A stretch of DNA of 64,000 nt from Flavobacterium sp. (GTDB taxonomy: Bacteria; Bacteroidota; Bacteroidia; Flavobacteriales; Flavobacteriaceae). A model generated the notes under the pieces. The model was not told the origin of the DNA. It ran no database searches and saw nothing but the letters and a program-made list of their open reading frames with translations. The stretch lies in assembly GCF_004295795.1 (NCBI RefSeq), contig NZ_SEBR01000013.1:102273-166272 (forward strand). Direction: 5' to 3'. Positions 8,553-16,878 of this stretch are shown here, one piece after another. Numbering within the stretch: position 1 is the stretch's first letter; each line of letters starts with the position of its first letter. Position numbers and translations under genes: made by a program.

Positions 8553-8675
8553 CCACACGCTTTTGATCCGGCAGCTGCTTCTGGAAACCGCCGTCGCATC
8601 CGAAAAACAAAAATCCGACACAAGTATCGGAAAAACAGCTTATGGCCAATCGGTTACAAGCTTAAATTCCAAACT

Positions 8676-9998
8676 ATGAAAACTTTAGATAAAATTCCCA
8701 CCGGAAAAATCGGCCGTGCCAGCGAACTCGTCAAGACGGGATTCAAGGTTGGCGGCAATTATCTTGCTTATTACGGCGAGAAAATGGTGAATCCGAAACT
8801 GACCAAAGACAAACTCAACGAAAACAACGCCGAAGACATTTACGACGGACTCAAGAACCTCAAGGGAAGTGCGCTCAAGGTGGCGCAAATGCTTAGTATG
8901 GACAAGAGTATCATGCCGCAAGCCTATGTCGAGAAGTTCTCGCTTTCGCAGTTTTCGGTTCCGCCTTTGAGCGCGCCTTTGGTGAGAAAGACGTTCAAGA
9001 AATATTTCGGGAAATTCCCAGATGAACTTTTCGACAAATTCACGCCAGATTCCGTCAACGCCGCGAGTATCGGACAAGTGCACAAAGCAGAGAAAGACGA
9101 AAAACAACTCGCCGTGAAAATCCAGTATCCGGGTGTCGCCGAAAGCATTTCGAGCGATTTGGCGATCGTGAAACCGGTTGCGATAAGGATGTTCAACATC
9201 AAGGGAAAAGATTCCGAAAAATACTTCAAGGAAATCGAGGACAAGCTTTTCGAGGAAACAGACTATGTGAACGAATTGCGTCAAGGCAAGGAAATTGCCG
9301 AATCTTGCGCGTTGATCCCAAATTTGCGCTTTCCGGAATATTATCCGGATTGGTCAAACGACAAGATTTTGACGATGGATTGGATGCAGGGCGAGCACAT
9401 ATCGGAGTTCGCGTCCAAAAACTCAGATCAGGCCAAAGCCGATAAGTTGGGACAGGCGATGTGGGATTTTTACATGTTCCAGATGCACGGACTCAAAGCC
9501 GTTCACGCCGATCCGCATCCCGGGAATTTCCTTGTCGACAAAGACGCCAATCTGATCGCGATCGATTTTGGCTGCGTAAAGCAAGTGCCCGAAGATTTCT
9601 ACGACCCTTATTTTGAGTTGGTCAGCCCCGAAATTTTCGACAATCCGATAGAGTTCGAGGCCAAATTGTTCGAGCTCGAGATTTTGCGCCACGACGACAA
9701 ACCGTCCGAAAAGGCTTATCTGATAAAGCTTTTCAAGGAATTGCTCGACGTCTCGACAATGCCTTACAGAACTGACAACTTCGATTTTTCGAACGAGGAA
9801 TTTTTCGGAAGACTGGCGGCAATGGGCGAAGAATTTTCCAAAGATTCACAACTCCGAAAAATGAACGGAAACCGCGGCTCGAAACACTTTTTGTATGTGA
9901 ATCGTACGTTTTTCGGGCTTTACAGTTTGTTGCACGATTTGAAAGCGAAGGTCGATACGGTGCAATACAAAACCTATTTGAAGCAAGCAGGTTTTTGA
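8676..9998 (+). CDS. ABC1 (AarF/UbiB/ADCK) family atypical kinase
   Basis: 440 aa. Visible ABC1 signatures are the KGSALKVAQMLSMD block (the KxGQ-like motif, about residues 68-81), SVNAASIGQVHKAEKDEKQL with the A-rich loop and the AVKIQYPG lysine (about 125-155), the VHADPHPGNFLVD catalytic loop (about 276-288) and AIDFGCVKQVP (the DFG-equivalent). The protein belongs to the UbiB-like kinases, some of which support quinone or isoprenoid-lipid metabolism; the substrate here is unknown. It is preceded by a TetR-type gene, which may be its regulator. Confidence 0.93.
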   Translation: MKTLDKIPTGKIGRASELVKTGFKVGGNYLAYYGEKMVNPKLTKDKLNENNAEDIYDGLKNLKGSALKVAQMLSMDKSIMPQAYVEKFSLSQFSVPPLSAPLVRKTFKKYFGKFPDELFDKFTPDSVNAASIGQVHKAEKDEKQLAVKIQYPGVAESISSDLAIVKPVAIRMFNIKGKDSEKYFKEIEDKLFEETDYVNELRQGKEIAESCALIPNLRFPEYYPDWSNDKILTMDWMQGEHISEFASKNSDQAKADKLGQAMWDFYMFQMHGLKAVHADPHPGNFLVDKDANLIAIDFGCVKQVPEDFYDPYFELVSPEIFDNPIEFEAKLFELEILRHDDKPSEKAYLIKLFKELLDVSTMPYRTDNFDFSNEEFFGRLAAMGEEFSKDSQLRKMNGNRGSKHFLYVNRTFFGLYSLLHDLKAKVDTVQYKTYLKQAGF

Positions 9999-10147
9999 TT
10001 CGTACGGGTTTCCTTAGTTTTTGCTTCTGTTTTAAGCAATAGCGCTTTTGGACAATGTATTCGAAAACGTTTGAAATCTCAATATTTGGCAGATTTGGGC
10101 CAAAATGGAATCTGTTAATGAAAATTTTGCATTAAACTTAACAGATG

Positions 10148-10183
10148 TTTGAATTTCTTTTAGAAAAACGACCCTTATCTTTG
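10148..10183 (+). promoter_or_regulatory. promoter for the leader of the ABC ATPase gene
   Basis: TATCTTTG at 10176-10183 is a perfect -7 box. TTTG at 10148-10151 is a candidate -33 box with a long 24-bp spacer. It lies 156 bp before the ATG of the ABC gene, which leaves a leader of about 150 nt. Confidence 0.55.
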
Positions 10184-10189
10184 TAGTGT

Positions 10190-10302
10190 GATTAGTGCAT
10201 TGCACTTCTTTAAGTGTAACCTGGTCACAAGAACATTAGTTTGTTTATTTATTGGTTAGGTTGGCAAGAGCGTTTTCTCACGATGACGCTCTTGCTTTTT
10301 TT
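10190..10302 (+). ncRNA. candidate small RNA or attenuator leader
   Basis: A transcript from the 10176 promoter would run through a small hairpin AGTGCA-T-TGCACT (about 10195-10207) and end at the strong intrinsic terminator at 10264-10302, before the ABC gene starts at 10340. No ORF of note lies within it. Either a free ~110-nt RNA is made or the terminator is conditionally read through. I recognise no known riboswitch motif. Confidence 0.4.
10264..10302 (+). terminator. strong intrinsic terminator inside the ABC gene leader
   Basis: GCAAGAGCGT (10264-10273) pairs perfectly with ACGCTCTTGC (10286-10295), a 10-bp stem with a 12-nt loop, followed by seven T residues. It sits 38 bp upstream of the ATG at 10340, between the promoter and the gene. 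Confidence 0.85.
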
Positions 10303-10339
10303 ATGCGTTTCCCAAATGCCGAATGCGTATTTTTGCTAC

Positions 10340-11281
10340 ATGCTCGAAGTACGCGATATCTCATTTTCCTACGGAACCAACAAAACCATCGACAACGTAA
10401 ATTTTTCGCTCGAAAAAGGCAAACAGTTGGCGCTTATAGGCGAAAGCGGTTGCGGAAAAAGTACGCTTCTCAAATTGCTTTACGGACAATACGACCTCGA
10501 TTCGGGAGCGATTTTTTACGATGGGAATGCGATTTTGGGCCCGAAGTTCAACCTGATTCCGGGTGACGACAAATTCAAGTACCTCGCCCAGGATTTCGGT
10601 TTGATGCCTTTTACGACCGTGGCGGAAAACGTCGGGAATTATCTGTCGAACATCTATAAAGACAAGAAACAACAGCGCATTGCCGAACTTCTCGAAATGG
10701 TCGAAATGAGCGAATACACCAACGTAAAAGCCAAATTCCTGAGCGGCGGACAACAACAAAGAGTCGCACTTGCGAAAGCATTGGCAGTCGAACCCGAGCT
10801 GCTTTTGCTCGACGAACCATTCAGCCAGATCGATGCTTTTAGAGCAAGTACTTTGAAACGCAATTTGTTCCGATATTTTCGCGAGAAACAGATCTCATGC
10901 ATCATTGCGACTCACGATGGAAACGATGTGCTGTCGTTTGCCGATGAGGTCATAATCATGAAACAAGGCAAAATCATAGAAACCGGACGTCCGAAGGCGA
11001 TTTACGCGCATCCGGGAACGTTCTACATCGCGAGAATGTTCGGCGAAGTGAGCGAGATTCCGCTTCGTTTGCTGAAACCCGTCGTTTCGGATGAGACCCT
11101 TTTGGTTTACGCGCACCAACTCAAGATTTCAGGTTCCGGACTTCGCGCGATCGTAAAACAATCTTATTTCCTCGGAAGCCATTACCTGATCGAGGCAAGT
11201 TATGAAGGCGGGAAACTTTATTTTGAGAATCGCGTTCCGATTTTGGATGGGGAAGGCGTTTTTCTTTCTTTGAACCAGTGA
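10340..11281 (+). CDS. ABC transporter ATP-binding protein, orphan
   Basis: 313 aa from MLEVRDISFSYG at 10340; the longer in-frame start at 10241 would read through the terminator hairpin. Motifs: Walker A GESGCGKST (about residues 36-44), Q-loop LAQDFG, signature LSGGQQQRVALAKA, Walker B LLLLDEPFSQID, and H-loop ATHDGNDV. Beyond residue about 230 it has a C-terminal extension like the TOBE region of PotA/FbpC-type importer ATPases (EIPLRLLKPVVSDETLLVYA). No permease or binding-protein gene is adjacent, so the substrate is unknown. The leader may control it by attenuation. Confidence 0.92.
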   Translation: MLEVRDISFSYGTNKTIDNVNFSLEKGKQLALIGESGCGKSTLLKLLYGQYDLDSGAIFYDGNAILGPKFNLIPGDDKFKYLAQDFGLMPFTTVAENVGNYLSNIYKDKKQQRIAELLEMVEMSEYTNVKAKFLSGGQQQRVALAKALAVEPELLLLDEPFSQIDAFRASTLKRNLFRYFREKQISCIIATHDGNDVLSFADEVIIMKQGKIIETGRPKAIYAHPGTFYIARMFGEVSEIPLRLLKPVVSDETLLVYAHQLKISGSGLRAIVKQSYFLGSHYLIEASYEGGKLYFENRVPILDGEGVFLSLNQ

Positions 11282-11337
11282 TTTTTTACCGGTAAGAAGT
11301 TGAGGTTATTTGCGGTCGAAACGGCAGATTTTTATTT

Positions 11338-11447
11338 TGAACCATTAAGAACATTAAGAACATTAATAACATTAAGAACATTAAGAACATTAAGAACATT
11401 AAGAACATTAAGAACATTAAGAACATTAAGAGCATTAAGAGCATTAA
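11338..11447. repeat. 9-bp minisatellite (ATTAAGAAC)n
   Basis: After TTTGAACC the 9-mer ATTAAGAAC repeats about twelve times with a few variants (ATTAATAAC, ATTAAGAGC). It is an expansion of the same ACCATTAAG words seen in the 3847-4394 island. Downstream at about 11600-11643 the words appear inverted (CTTAATGAACTTAATG ... AATGGTTCAAA), so the 300-bp gene-free gap is flanked by inverted copies. Confidence 0.9.
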
Positions 11448-11492
11448 AATCGTCACAAACAATCCTTCCGATCCTTAAGTCAATACTAAAAA

Positions 11493-11582
11493 AGCTACGA
11501 CTCGAGCGATGCAAACCTGCGCAAGCAATGCACGGAGAGATTCGTGAGTTGCTTCGCCAGTCCTTTGATTCGAGTCGCGGCT
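11493..11582. repeat. large imperfect hairpin between inverted minisatellite words
   Basis: AGCTACGACTCGAGC at the left pairs with GATTCGAGTCGCGGCT at the right. Inside it, TGCGCAAGCAATGCACG is a partly complementary match to CGTGAGTTGCTTCGCCA. No ORF or T-run is associated. The remainder of the 11282-11705 gap is AT-rich, with short TAAAAACTAAA words, and holds no gene. Confidence 0.6.
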
Positions 11583-11705
11583 AAATTTGTCAGTCTAATC
11601 TTAACGAACTTAATGAACTTAATGCCCTTAATGGTTCAAAAAGAGTAGAGGCTAATGTTTAACGCTAACGACTAAAAACTAAAAGCTAAAGACTAAAAAC
11701 TAAAT

Positions 11706-14138
11706 TTAATTCTTGGCAGTAGCATCGTCTGTACCTTTCAGATATTTCTCCAAAAACCGATCCTGTTCCCAAAGCAAATGCAAAATGTTGACCTTCGCGG
11801 CATAACCGTGCGATTCCTTTGGCAGAATCACCATCCGCGCCGGTCCGCCGAGGCCTTTTATCGCTTGGAAATACCTTTCGGTCTGCAAAGTGAAAGTGCC
11901 CGGATTGTTGTCGGCTTCACCGTGAATGAGCAAAAGCGGCGTTTTCATCTTGTTGGCGTTCATGAACGGTGACATTTCGTCGTAAATGTTAGGCACTTCC
12001 CAGTAATTTCGTTGTTCCGACTGAAATCCGAAAGGCGTCAAAGTACGGTTGTAAGCGCCAGAACGCGCGATTCCGCAAGCGAAAAGATTCGAGTGCGTCA
12101 ATAAATTCGCGGTCATGAAAGCGCCATAGGAATGTCCGCCGACAGCGACTTTTTTGCGGTCGATATAACCGAGTTTGTCCACAGCATCGATTGCCGCCGC
12201 CGCATCGTCGACCAATTGCGTGATGAAAGTGTCGTTCGGTTCGATTTCCCCTTCACCGATTATCGGAAACGACGCATCGTCCAAAACCGCATAACCTCGC
12301 GTTACCCAATACACGAACGATCCGTAGTATGGAAAAGTGAATTCGTTCGGGTTTTTGGAATTCTGTCCGGCGCTGGCCTTGTCCTTGAATTCTTCGGGAT
12401 AAGCCCAAATCAAAAGTGGCAGTTTCTCTTTCTTTTTCATGTCGTAACCTTTCGGTAAATAAAGCGTGCCCGACAATGCAACTCCGTCTTTTCTGTTGTA
12501 TTTGATGACTTCCTTGTGAACGTCTTTTATGCTCGCGAAAGGATTGGCGAACGAGGTCAATTGTGTCAGTTTCATCTTTTTGATGTCTCTCAGGTAATAA
12601 TTCGGATACTCGGTTTTGGACTGCATCTGAACCAGAACGATCCCATTCCTGAAATCTTCCATCGAGAAAATATCCTCTTTCTTATCGGTATAAGCCGATT
12701 GGTAAAGGCGCTTTTTCTTGAGCGTTTTCACATTGAATGCGTCGATGAACGGAAACTGTCCTTTTTCGGTGAATCCATTTCCAAGCAGGAAAGCATTGCC
12801 GTTGTCGAGCGCCAGAACATAGCGCGCATATTGGTTTTTCACGGTCTCGAAATTCCCCGGATCGCTGTAAATGTCCTGAGAATTTCGGTCTTCGATCGTC
12901 ACGGCGGCTTTCGCAGGATTCGACGGATCGATCAAAAACGTCTTCGTATTTCTCGTGTCATACCAATCTTCGGTCACGATCGCCGTGTGTTCGTCTCCCC
13001 AAATCAGGTTCGAGAAACGCTGTTTGGTCTTGAGCAAAGATTTTGCGTCAGATGAAAAGGGCGCGTCCCAAACAAAAATCTCGTCCCGAAAATCAACTTT
13101 ATTCGCCGGATTTCCCTGGTCCAAAGCCACGACATAATACAAACTCGCAGGTTTGTCGCTTCTCCAGCCCATATTTCGCTTGCCTTTGCGCACGGCCATA
13201 AAACCTTTGGGCATCGTTTCGGTAAGCGGAATTTCGTTCACGACCTTGATTTCGTTTCCGGACAAATCGTAAATCGTGGTTTTCATTGGGAAACGGCCAA
13301 GCGGCACGATGTACGAAAACGGTTTTTGCACTGTCGTCAGCATGAGCAAAGTTCCGTCTGGCGAAAAACTTTCATATGCGTAAATGTCTTTCGGTTTGTA
13401 CAAAGTGGCCTTTCCGGAAAGGTCGACGGTGTAAAGTTCAGATGTCACGACCGTCTCGAAATTCTTCTCGTCCTGCACATTTTTGAGCATGTCCGGATAC
13501 GTTCTGTTTTGGGAAACCTGACCGTCGGTTTGGGACGTGATCGGGCCTGTCGGAAGGTCTTTTTTGGAGTCGATCAACTTCGGACGGTCTTTCGGCAAGA
13601 TTTTCACCAAAAGGCGTTTTCCATCTCCATACCAGGAAAACGGACTTCCCAAAGCTGCATTCACGTTGGCTTCGGTGAGTTTTGTCGCATTCGCGGATGC
13701 GATGTCGATAACCCAAAGTTCCACTCCGGTAGCGGTCGTATTCGCAAACGCGATCTTGGTTTCATCGGGCGACCAATAAATGTTGGAAATCTTCGGATTT
13801 TGCGGCAATCCCGAAATCTGGACCTCGTTTTTGTCCTTGAGCTTGCGCAATTTGAGGTTGATTACAAAAGTCGTCGTACTGCCGATATTCGTCACCGGAT
13901 TGATGCGAAGCCCGGCCAGACGCAGTTCGTCCTGATTCAGATCGTCGAGCGTTTTGTAAGTGTCGCGGTACGAAAGTAGCATGTACTGCATTTTCGAATC
14001 CATTTGTACGGATGGCGCGCGCTCATAATCGGCGAGATCCAGAATTTCTTTCGGAGGTTTTTGGTAAGCAAGGTTTTCCTGAGCCGACAAAGTAACGGAA
14101 ACGAGAGCCAGCAAAGCGATACAAAGGTTTTTAATCAT
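11706..14138 (-). CDS. S9 family (prolyl oligopeptidase-type) serine peptidase, exported
   Basis: 810 aa from the ATG at 14138, chosen because MIKNLCIALLALVSVTLSAQ is a signal peptide; the upstream in-frame extension is not. The N-terminal part is a beta-propeller-like region with repeats such as ISNIYWSPDETKIAFAN (about residue 115) and SFSPDGTLLMLTT. The C-terminal alpha/beta-hydrolase domain (about 560-800) has the nucleophile in VGGHSYGAFMTAN (Ser near 673), Asp in LLIHGEADNNPG (near 739) and His in LPKESHGYAA (near 777). It should cleave peptides in the periplasm. The gene stands alone, with the KAS III gene divergent from it. Confidence 0.95.
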   Translation of the reverse strand: MIKNLCIALLALVSVTLSAQENLAYQKPPKEILDLADYERAPSVQMDSKMQYMLLSYRDTYKTLDDLNQDELRLAGLRINPVTNIGSTTTFVINLKLRKLKDKNEVQISGLPQNPKISNIYWSPDETKIAFANTTATGVELWVIDIASANATKLTEANVNAALGSPFSWYGDGKRLLVKILPKDRPKLIDSKKDLPTGPITSQTDGQVSQNRTYPDMLKNVQDEKNFETVVTSELYTVDLSGKATLYKPKDIYAYESFSPDGTLLMLTTVQKPFSYIVPLGRFPMKTTIYDLSGNEIKVVNEIPLTETMPKGFMAVRKGKRNMGWRSDKPASLYYVVALDQGNPANKVDFRDEIFVWDAPFSSDAKSLLKTKQRFSNLIWGDEHTAIVTEDWYDTRNTKTFLIDPSNPAKAAVTIEDRNSQDIYSDPGNFETVKNQYARYVLALDNGNAFLLGNGFTEKGQFPFIDAFNVKTLKKKRLYQSAYTDKKEDIFSMEDFRNGIVLVQMQSKTEYPNYYLRDIKKMKLTQLTSFANPFASIKDVHKEVIKYNRKDGVALSGTLYLPKGYDMKKKEKLPLLIWAYPEEFKDKASAGQNSKNPNEFTFPYYGSFVYWVTRGYAVLDDASFPIIGEGEIEPNDTFITQLVDDAAAAIDAVDKLGYIDRKKVAVGGHSYGAFMTANLLTHSNLFACGIARSGAYNRTLTPFGFQSEQRNYWEVPNIYDEMSPFMNANKMKTPLLLIHGEADNNPGTFTLQTERYFQAIKGLGGPARMVILPKESHGYAAKVNILHLLWEQDRFLEKYLKGTDDATAKN

Positions 14139-14317
14139 GATGTTGTGGTTTTGGAAGCGTAAGTTACAAATTGTGTTTCGGTAAATAAGTGGCAAAAATG
14201 GGCGCGTTGTTACCGAAACGGTAAAAATTTTCGGCTTAGACGCAAAACTGTTATCTTGTACGCTGAAATTGCCGATTGTTCAAAATCGGAGATCGAATTT
14301 TATCAAAAAGACAAAAT

Positions 14318-15325
14318 ATGTACAATTCCAAAATATCAGGCCTCGGTTTTTATGTTCCCGAAAACGTGGTCACCAACGACGATCTCTCCAAAATTATGGA
14401 CACGAACGACGCGTGGATCCAGGAAAGAACCGGAATCCAGCAACGCCGACACATCATAAAAGGAGAAGACACGACAACTTCTATGGGCGTGAAAGCCGCA
14501 AGAATCGCCATGGAACGCGCCAATGTTTCGCCAGAGGAAGTCGACTTCGTGGTTTTCGCGACGCTTTCCCCTGACTATTATTTTCCGGGTCCGGGCGTTT
14601 TGGTGCAAAAGGAACTAGGACTCAGGACCGTCGGCGCTCTCGACGTGAGAAACCAATGTTCGGGCTTCGTCTACGCGATTTCGGTCGCCGATCAATATAT
14701 CAAAACCGGAATGTACAAGAACGTTTTGGTGATCGGTTCCGAAGTGCATTCGCTAGGTTTGGACATGACAGACCGCGGACGTGCGGTTTCAGTGATTTTC
14801 GGTGACGGAGCGGGCGCAGCGATTTTGACGCGCGAAGAAGATCTGACCAAAGGAATTTTGTCGACACATTTGCATTCCGAAGGCGAACACGCTCTTGAAC
14901 TGACCGTAACAGCGCCGGGAATGGGCGGACGTTGGGTTACCGATATCTTGTCGGACAACAATCCCGAGGACGAAAGTTACCTGCCGCACATGAACGGACA
15001 ATTCGTGTTCAAGAACGCGGTGGTGCGCTTTTCCGAAGTGATCATGGAAGGTTTGCAAAAGAACAATTTACAGGTTGCCGACATCAATATGCTCATTCCA
15101 CATCAGGCGAATTTGCGCATTTCCCAGTTCATCCAACAGAAATTCCAGCTTTCGGACGATCAGGTTTTCAACAACATCCAAAAGTATGGAAATACGACCG
15201 CGGCCTCGGTTCCGATCGCTTTGACCGAAGCTTGGGAAGCCGGAAAAATCAACGAAGGCGATTTGGTCGTTCTGGCGGCTTTCGGATCAGGTTTCACTTG
15301 GGCAAGCGCCGTTATCCGCTGGTAA
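14318..15325 (+). CDS. beta-ketoacyl-ACP synthase III-type thiolase
   Basis: 335 aa from the ATG at 14318 (MYNSKISGLGFYVPENVV). Catalytic residues of KAS III are visible: Cys in DVRNQCSGFVYA (about residue 113), His in LIPHQANLRI (about 262) and Asn in KYGNTTAASVPIAL (about 293). It would condense an acyl-CoA with malonyl-ACP to start fatty-acid chains or make a related 3-oxoacyl product. The sequence is longer than and somewhat different from a housekeeping FabH (for example MGGRWVTDILSDNNPEDESY), so it may be a specialised paralogue. It is followed 1 bp later by an L,D-transpeptidase gene, probably in one operon. Confidence 0.9.
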   Translation: MYNSKISGLGFYVPENVVTNDDLSKIMDTNDAWIQERTGIQQRRHIIKGEDTTTSMGVKAARIAMERANVSPEEVDFVVFATLSPDYYFPGPGVLVQKELGLRTVGALDVRNQCSGFVYAISVADQYIKTGMYKNVLVIGSEVHSLGLDMTDRGRAVSVIFGDGAGAAILTREEDLTKGILSTHLHSEGEHALELTVTAPGMGGRWVTDILSDNNPEDESYLPHMNGQFVFKNAVVRFSEVIMEGLQKNNLQVADINMLIPHQANLRISQFIQQKFQLSDDQVFNNIQKYGNTTAASVPIALTEAWEAGKINEGDLVVLAAFGSGFTWASAVIRW

Positions 15326-15326
15326 A

Positions 15327-15833
15327 ATGATCTGGATTTTGCTGCTGATTTCCATCGGAATCGTTTCGGGCTACTACTTTTGGCCCGATGCGAAACTTCC
15401 GAAGCACGCCAGAATCGACAAGATTGTCGTCTATAAATCAGTGCGGAAAATGCAGGTTTTTGAACACGCGAAATTTTTGAAAACCTACAAAATCGCGTTG
15501 GGCAAGAATCCCGTCGGGCACAAGCAGCAAGAAGGCGACAACAAAACGCCCGAAGGTTTTTACGTTATCGAAAGCCGAAACGCGAACAGCCAATTCCACA
15601 AGAATCTAGGAATCTCGTATCCGAATGCATCCGATAAGAAATACGCGATCTCGATCGGGAAGCCCGCAGGCGGCGACATAAAAATCCACGGACTTCGCAA
15701 CGGGAAAGGCAGGCGCGGCAAATTCCATCGCTGGAAAAACTGGACCGCCGGATGCATCGCGGTTACAAATCCTGAAATGGACGAACTCTTCGACCGCGTA
15801 ACCGACAATTGCCAAATCGAGATCCGAGCCTAA
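15327..15833 (+). CDS. L,D-transpeptidase (YkuD/ErfK-type)
   Basis: 168 aa. One N-terminal hydrophobic segment (MIWILLLISIGIVSGYYFW) serves as signal or anchor. The YkuD domain covers about residues 35-165: VYKSVRKMQVFEHAKFLKTY, then GDNKTPEGFYVIESRN, then IKIHGLRNGKG with the conserved His, and WTAGCIAVTNPEMDELF with the catalytic Cys (about 148). This is the HG-x(n)-GCI/A pattern of murein L,D-transpeptidases. It follows the KAS III gene with a single base between stop and start. It is a second, different L,D-transpeptidase to the one at 3241. Confidence 0.93.
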   Translation: MIWILLLISIGIVSGYYFWPDAKLPKHARIDKIVVYKSVRKMQVFEHAKFLKTYKIALGKNPVGHKQQEGDNKTPEGFYVIESRNANSQFHKNLGISYPNASDKKYAISIGKPAGGDIKIHGLRNGKGRRGKFHRWKNWTAGCIAVTNPEMDELFDRVTDNCQIEIRA

Positions 15834-15860
15834 TTTTTTATCTTTCCGAAAACTCCCAAG

Positions 15861-16481
15861 ATGGGCAAGCACACCAAACTCGGCAAGAAACAGCGGTCGC
15901 GCGAAAATGCCAAAGACAAACGGCGTGAACGATTGCTGGGTTGGCTGTTCGGCACGATTCTCGTGATAAGCTTCGCCTACCGTGCCATTTTTCAGCCGAC
16001 CGTAATCAACGACGGCAACCGAATCCTGTATTTCAACGGCATTCCAATGACTTTGGGAGCGATTTTTTTGATTTATTTGTGTCTCGGATGGCTCAGGGAA
16101 CTCGCACTTTCCAGAGACAAACCGCACCAAAAACTCATCGGCTACATTATCCTGGTTCCTTGCGGGATCGTTTTCTTATATCTAATGGTCGCGATGCCGT
16201 TCGACATTGTCTTTTATGAAGTGAACCGATACGTGGCCAACCAAAACAAGCCCGAAATCAGGCAGTGCCAAGTGACGTATTTCCACAAAAAAAAGGGGTC
16301 GAGAGATAGTAATTTCATTGAATTCCAGTTTGATGGAAAGATTGAATATTTTCGTACCGATCGGGAAACGGTACTGTCTTTCGCTGAGGAAAATCCTAAC
16401 GAGTACTTGCTCGAGATCGAGGTTCGTACAGGGATTCTTGGAACTTTTCAAGTGGAGTCTTGGGATGTGGTGAAGAAATAA
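15861..16481 (+). CDS. membrane protein with two TM segments and a C-terminal soluble domain, unknown
   Basis: 206 aa. The N-terminus is very basic (KHTKLGKKQRSRENAKDKRR). Hydrophobic stretches follow at about residues 26-43 (LLGWLFGTILVISFAYRAIF), 65-80 and 95-118 (IGYIILVPCGIVFLYLMVAM), so two to three membrane spans. The last 80 residues are a soluble, strand-rich domain (CQVTYFHKKKGSRDSNFIEF). I do not recognise the family. It lies 27 bp after the L,D-transpeptidase gene and probably shares its transcript. The gene ends right before the repeat island at 16491. Confidence 0.7.
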   Translation: MGKHTKLGKKQRSRENAKDKRRERLLGWLFGTILVISFAYRAIFQPTVINDGNRILYFNGIPMTLGAIFLIYLCLGWLRELALSRDKPHQKLIGYIILVPCGIVFLYLMVAMPFDIVFYEVNRYVANQNKPEIRQCQVTYFHKKKGSRDSNFIEFQFDGKIEYFRTDRETVLSFAEENPNEYLLEIEVRTGILGTFQVESWDVVKK

Positions 16482-16490
16482 TTTTTTTTT

Positions 16491-16858
16491 GAGCTTTTTC
16501 CGGCTGACTGGCACTAGCTTTTTTGCAAAAGCCGGTTTTTCTATGTCTTGAAACGAGCTTCCGTTGGTCGCTGTTTCAAGTCAAGAAAAATTCGGTTTTT
16601 TCTGCAAAAGGCTAGTTGCCGTCATCCGGGCTATCTTCTTTTAACCGCGAAATCTTTTTTCTTTATAATTTCCTGTGTAACCGGAAGCTTTCCTCACTTT
16701 GTCAAAAGAACGAGCTGCGCTCGTTTGGTGATTTTCGCCGGCTGCGCCGTCGCTTGCTTTGATTTTGATTCGTCGCCTGCCAGCGGGGCTTACTTTTGCC
16801 TCGCCGCAAAAGTAACAAAAAGGCTCGCGGCACGACCGATTTTGGCGACCTTTGCCGG
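16491..16858 (+). repeat. structured intergenic repeat, copy 1
   Basis: The copy begins GAGCTTTTTCCGGCTGACTG and folds into a long imperfect hairpin closing CACTAGC with GCTAGTTG (about 16512-16618). Its inner stem CTTGAAAC (16547-16554) / GTTTCAAG (16573-16580) encloses the conserved apical block GAGCTTCC...GGTCGCT. Then follow an AT-rich stretch, a small hairpin AACGAGC-TGC-GCTCGTT, and a conserved block with CGCCTGCCAGCGGGGCTTAC and GCCGCAAAAGTAACAAAAAG. Copies 2 (17500-17966, inverted) and 3 (63614-64000) share these parts. No credible ORF is present. Confidence 0.85.
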
Positions 16859-16878
16859 ACACTTCTGGCGTCGAAAAC

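Noticed and set aside
8676..9998. Assignment of the ABC1 kinase as UbiB in ubiquinone synthesis
   Set aside because: Flavobacteria use menaquinone and no ubi or men gene is adjacent; only the family can be named.
10190..10263. tRNA or known riboswitch in the ABC leader
   Set aside because: No T-arm or TPP/SAM/cobalamin-type consensus was seen, only local hairpins.
10241..10339. Upstream start of the ABC ATPase
   Set aside because: It would translate through the 10264-10302 terminator hairpin; MLEVRDISFSYG at 10340 is the normal family start.
11300..11584. ORF with (TLR)n
   Set aside because: It is a translation of the 9-bp minisatellite.
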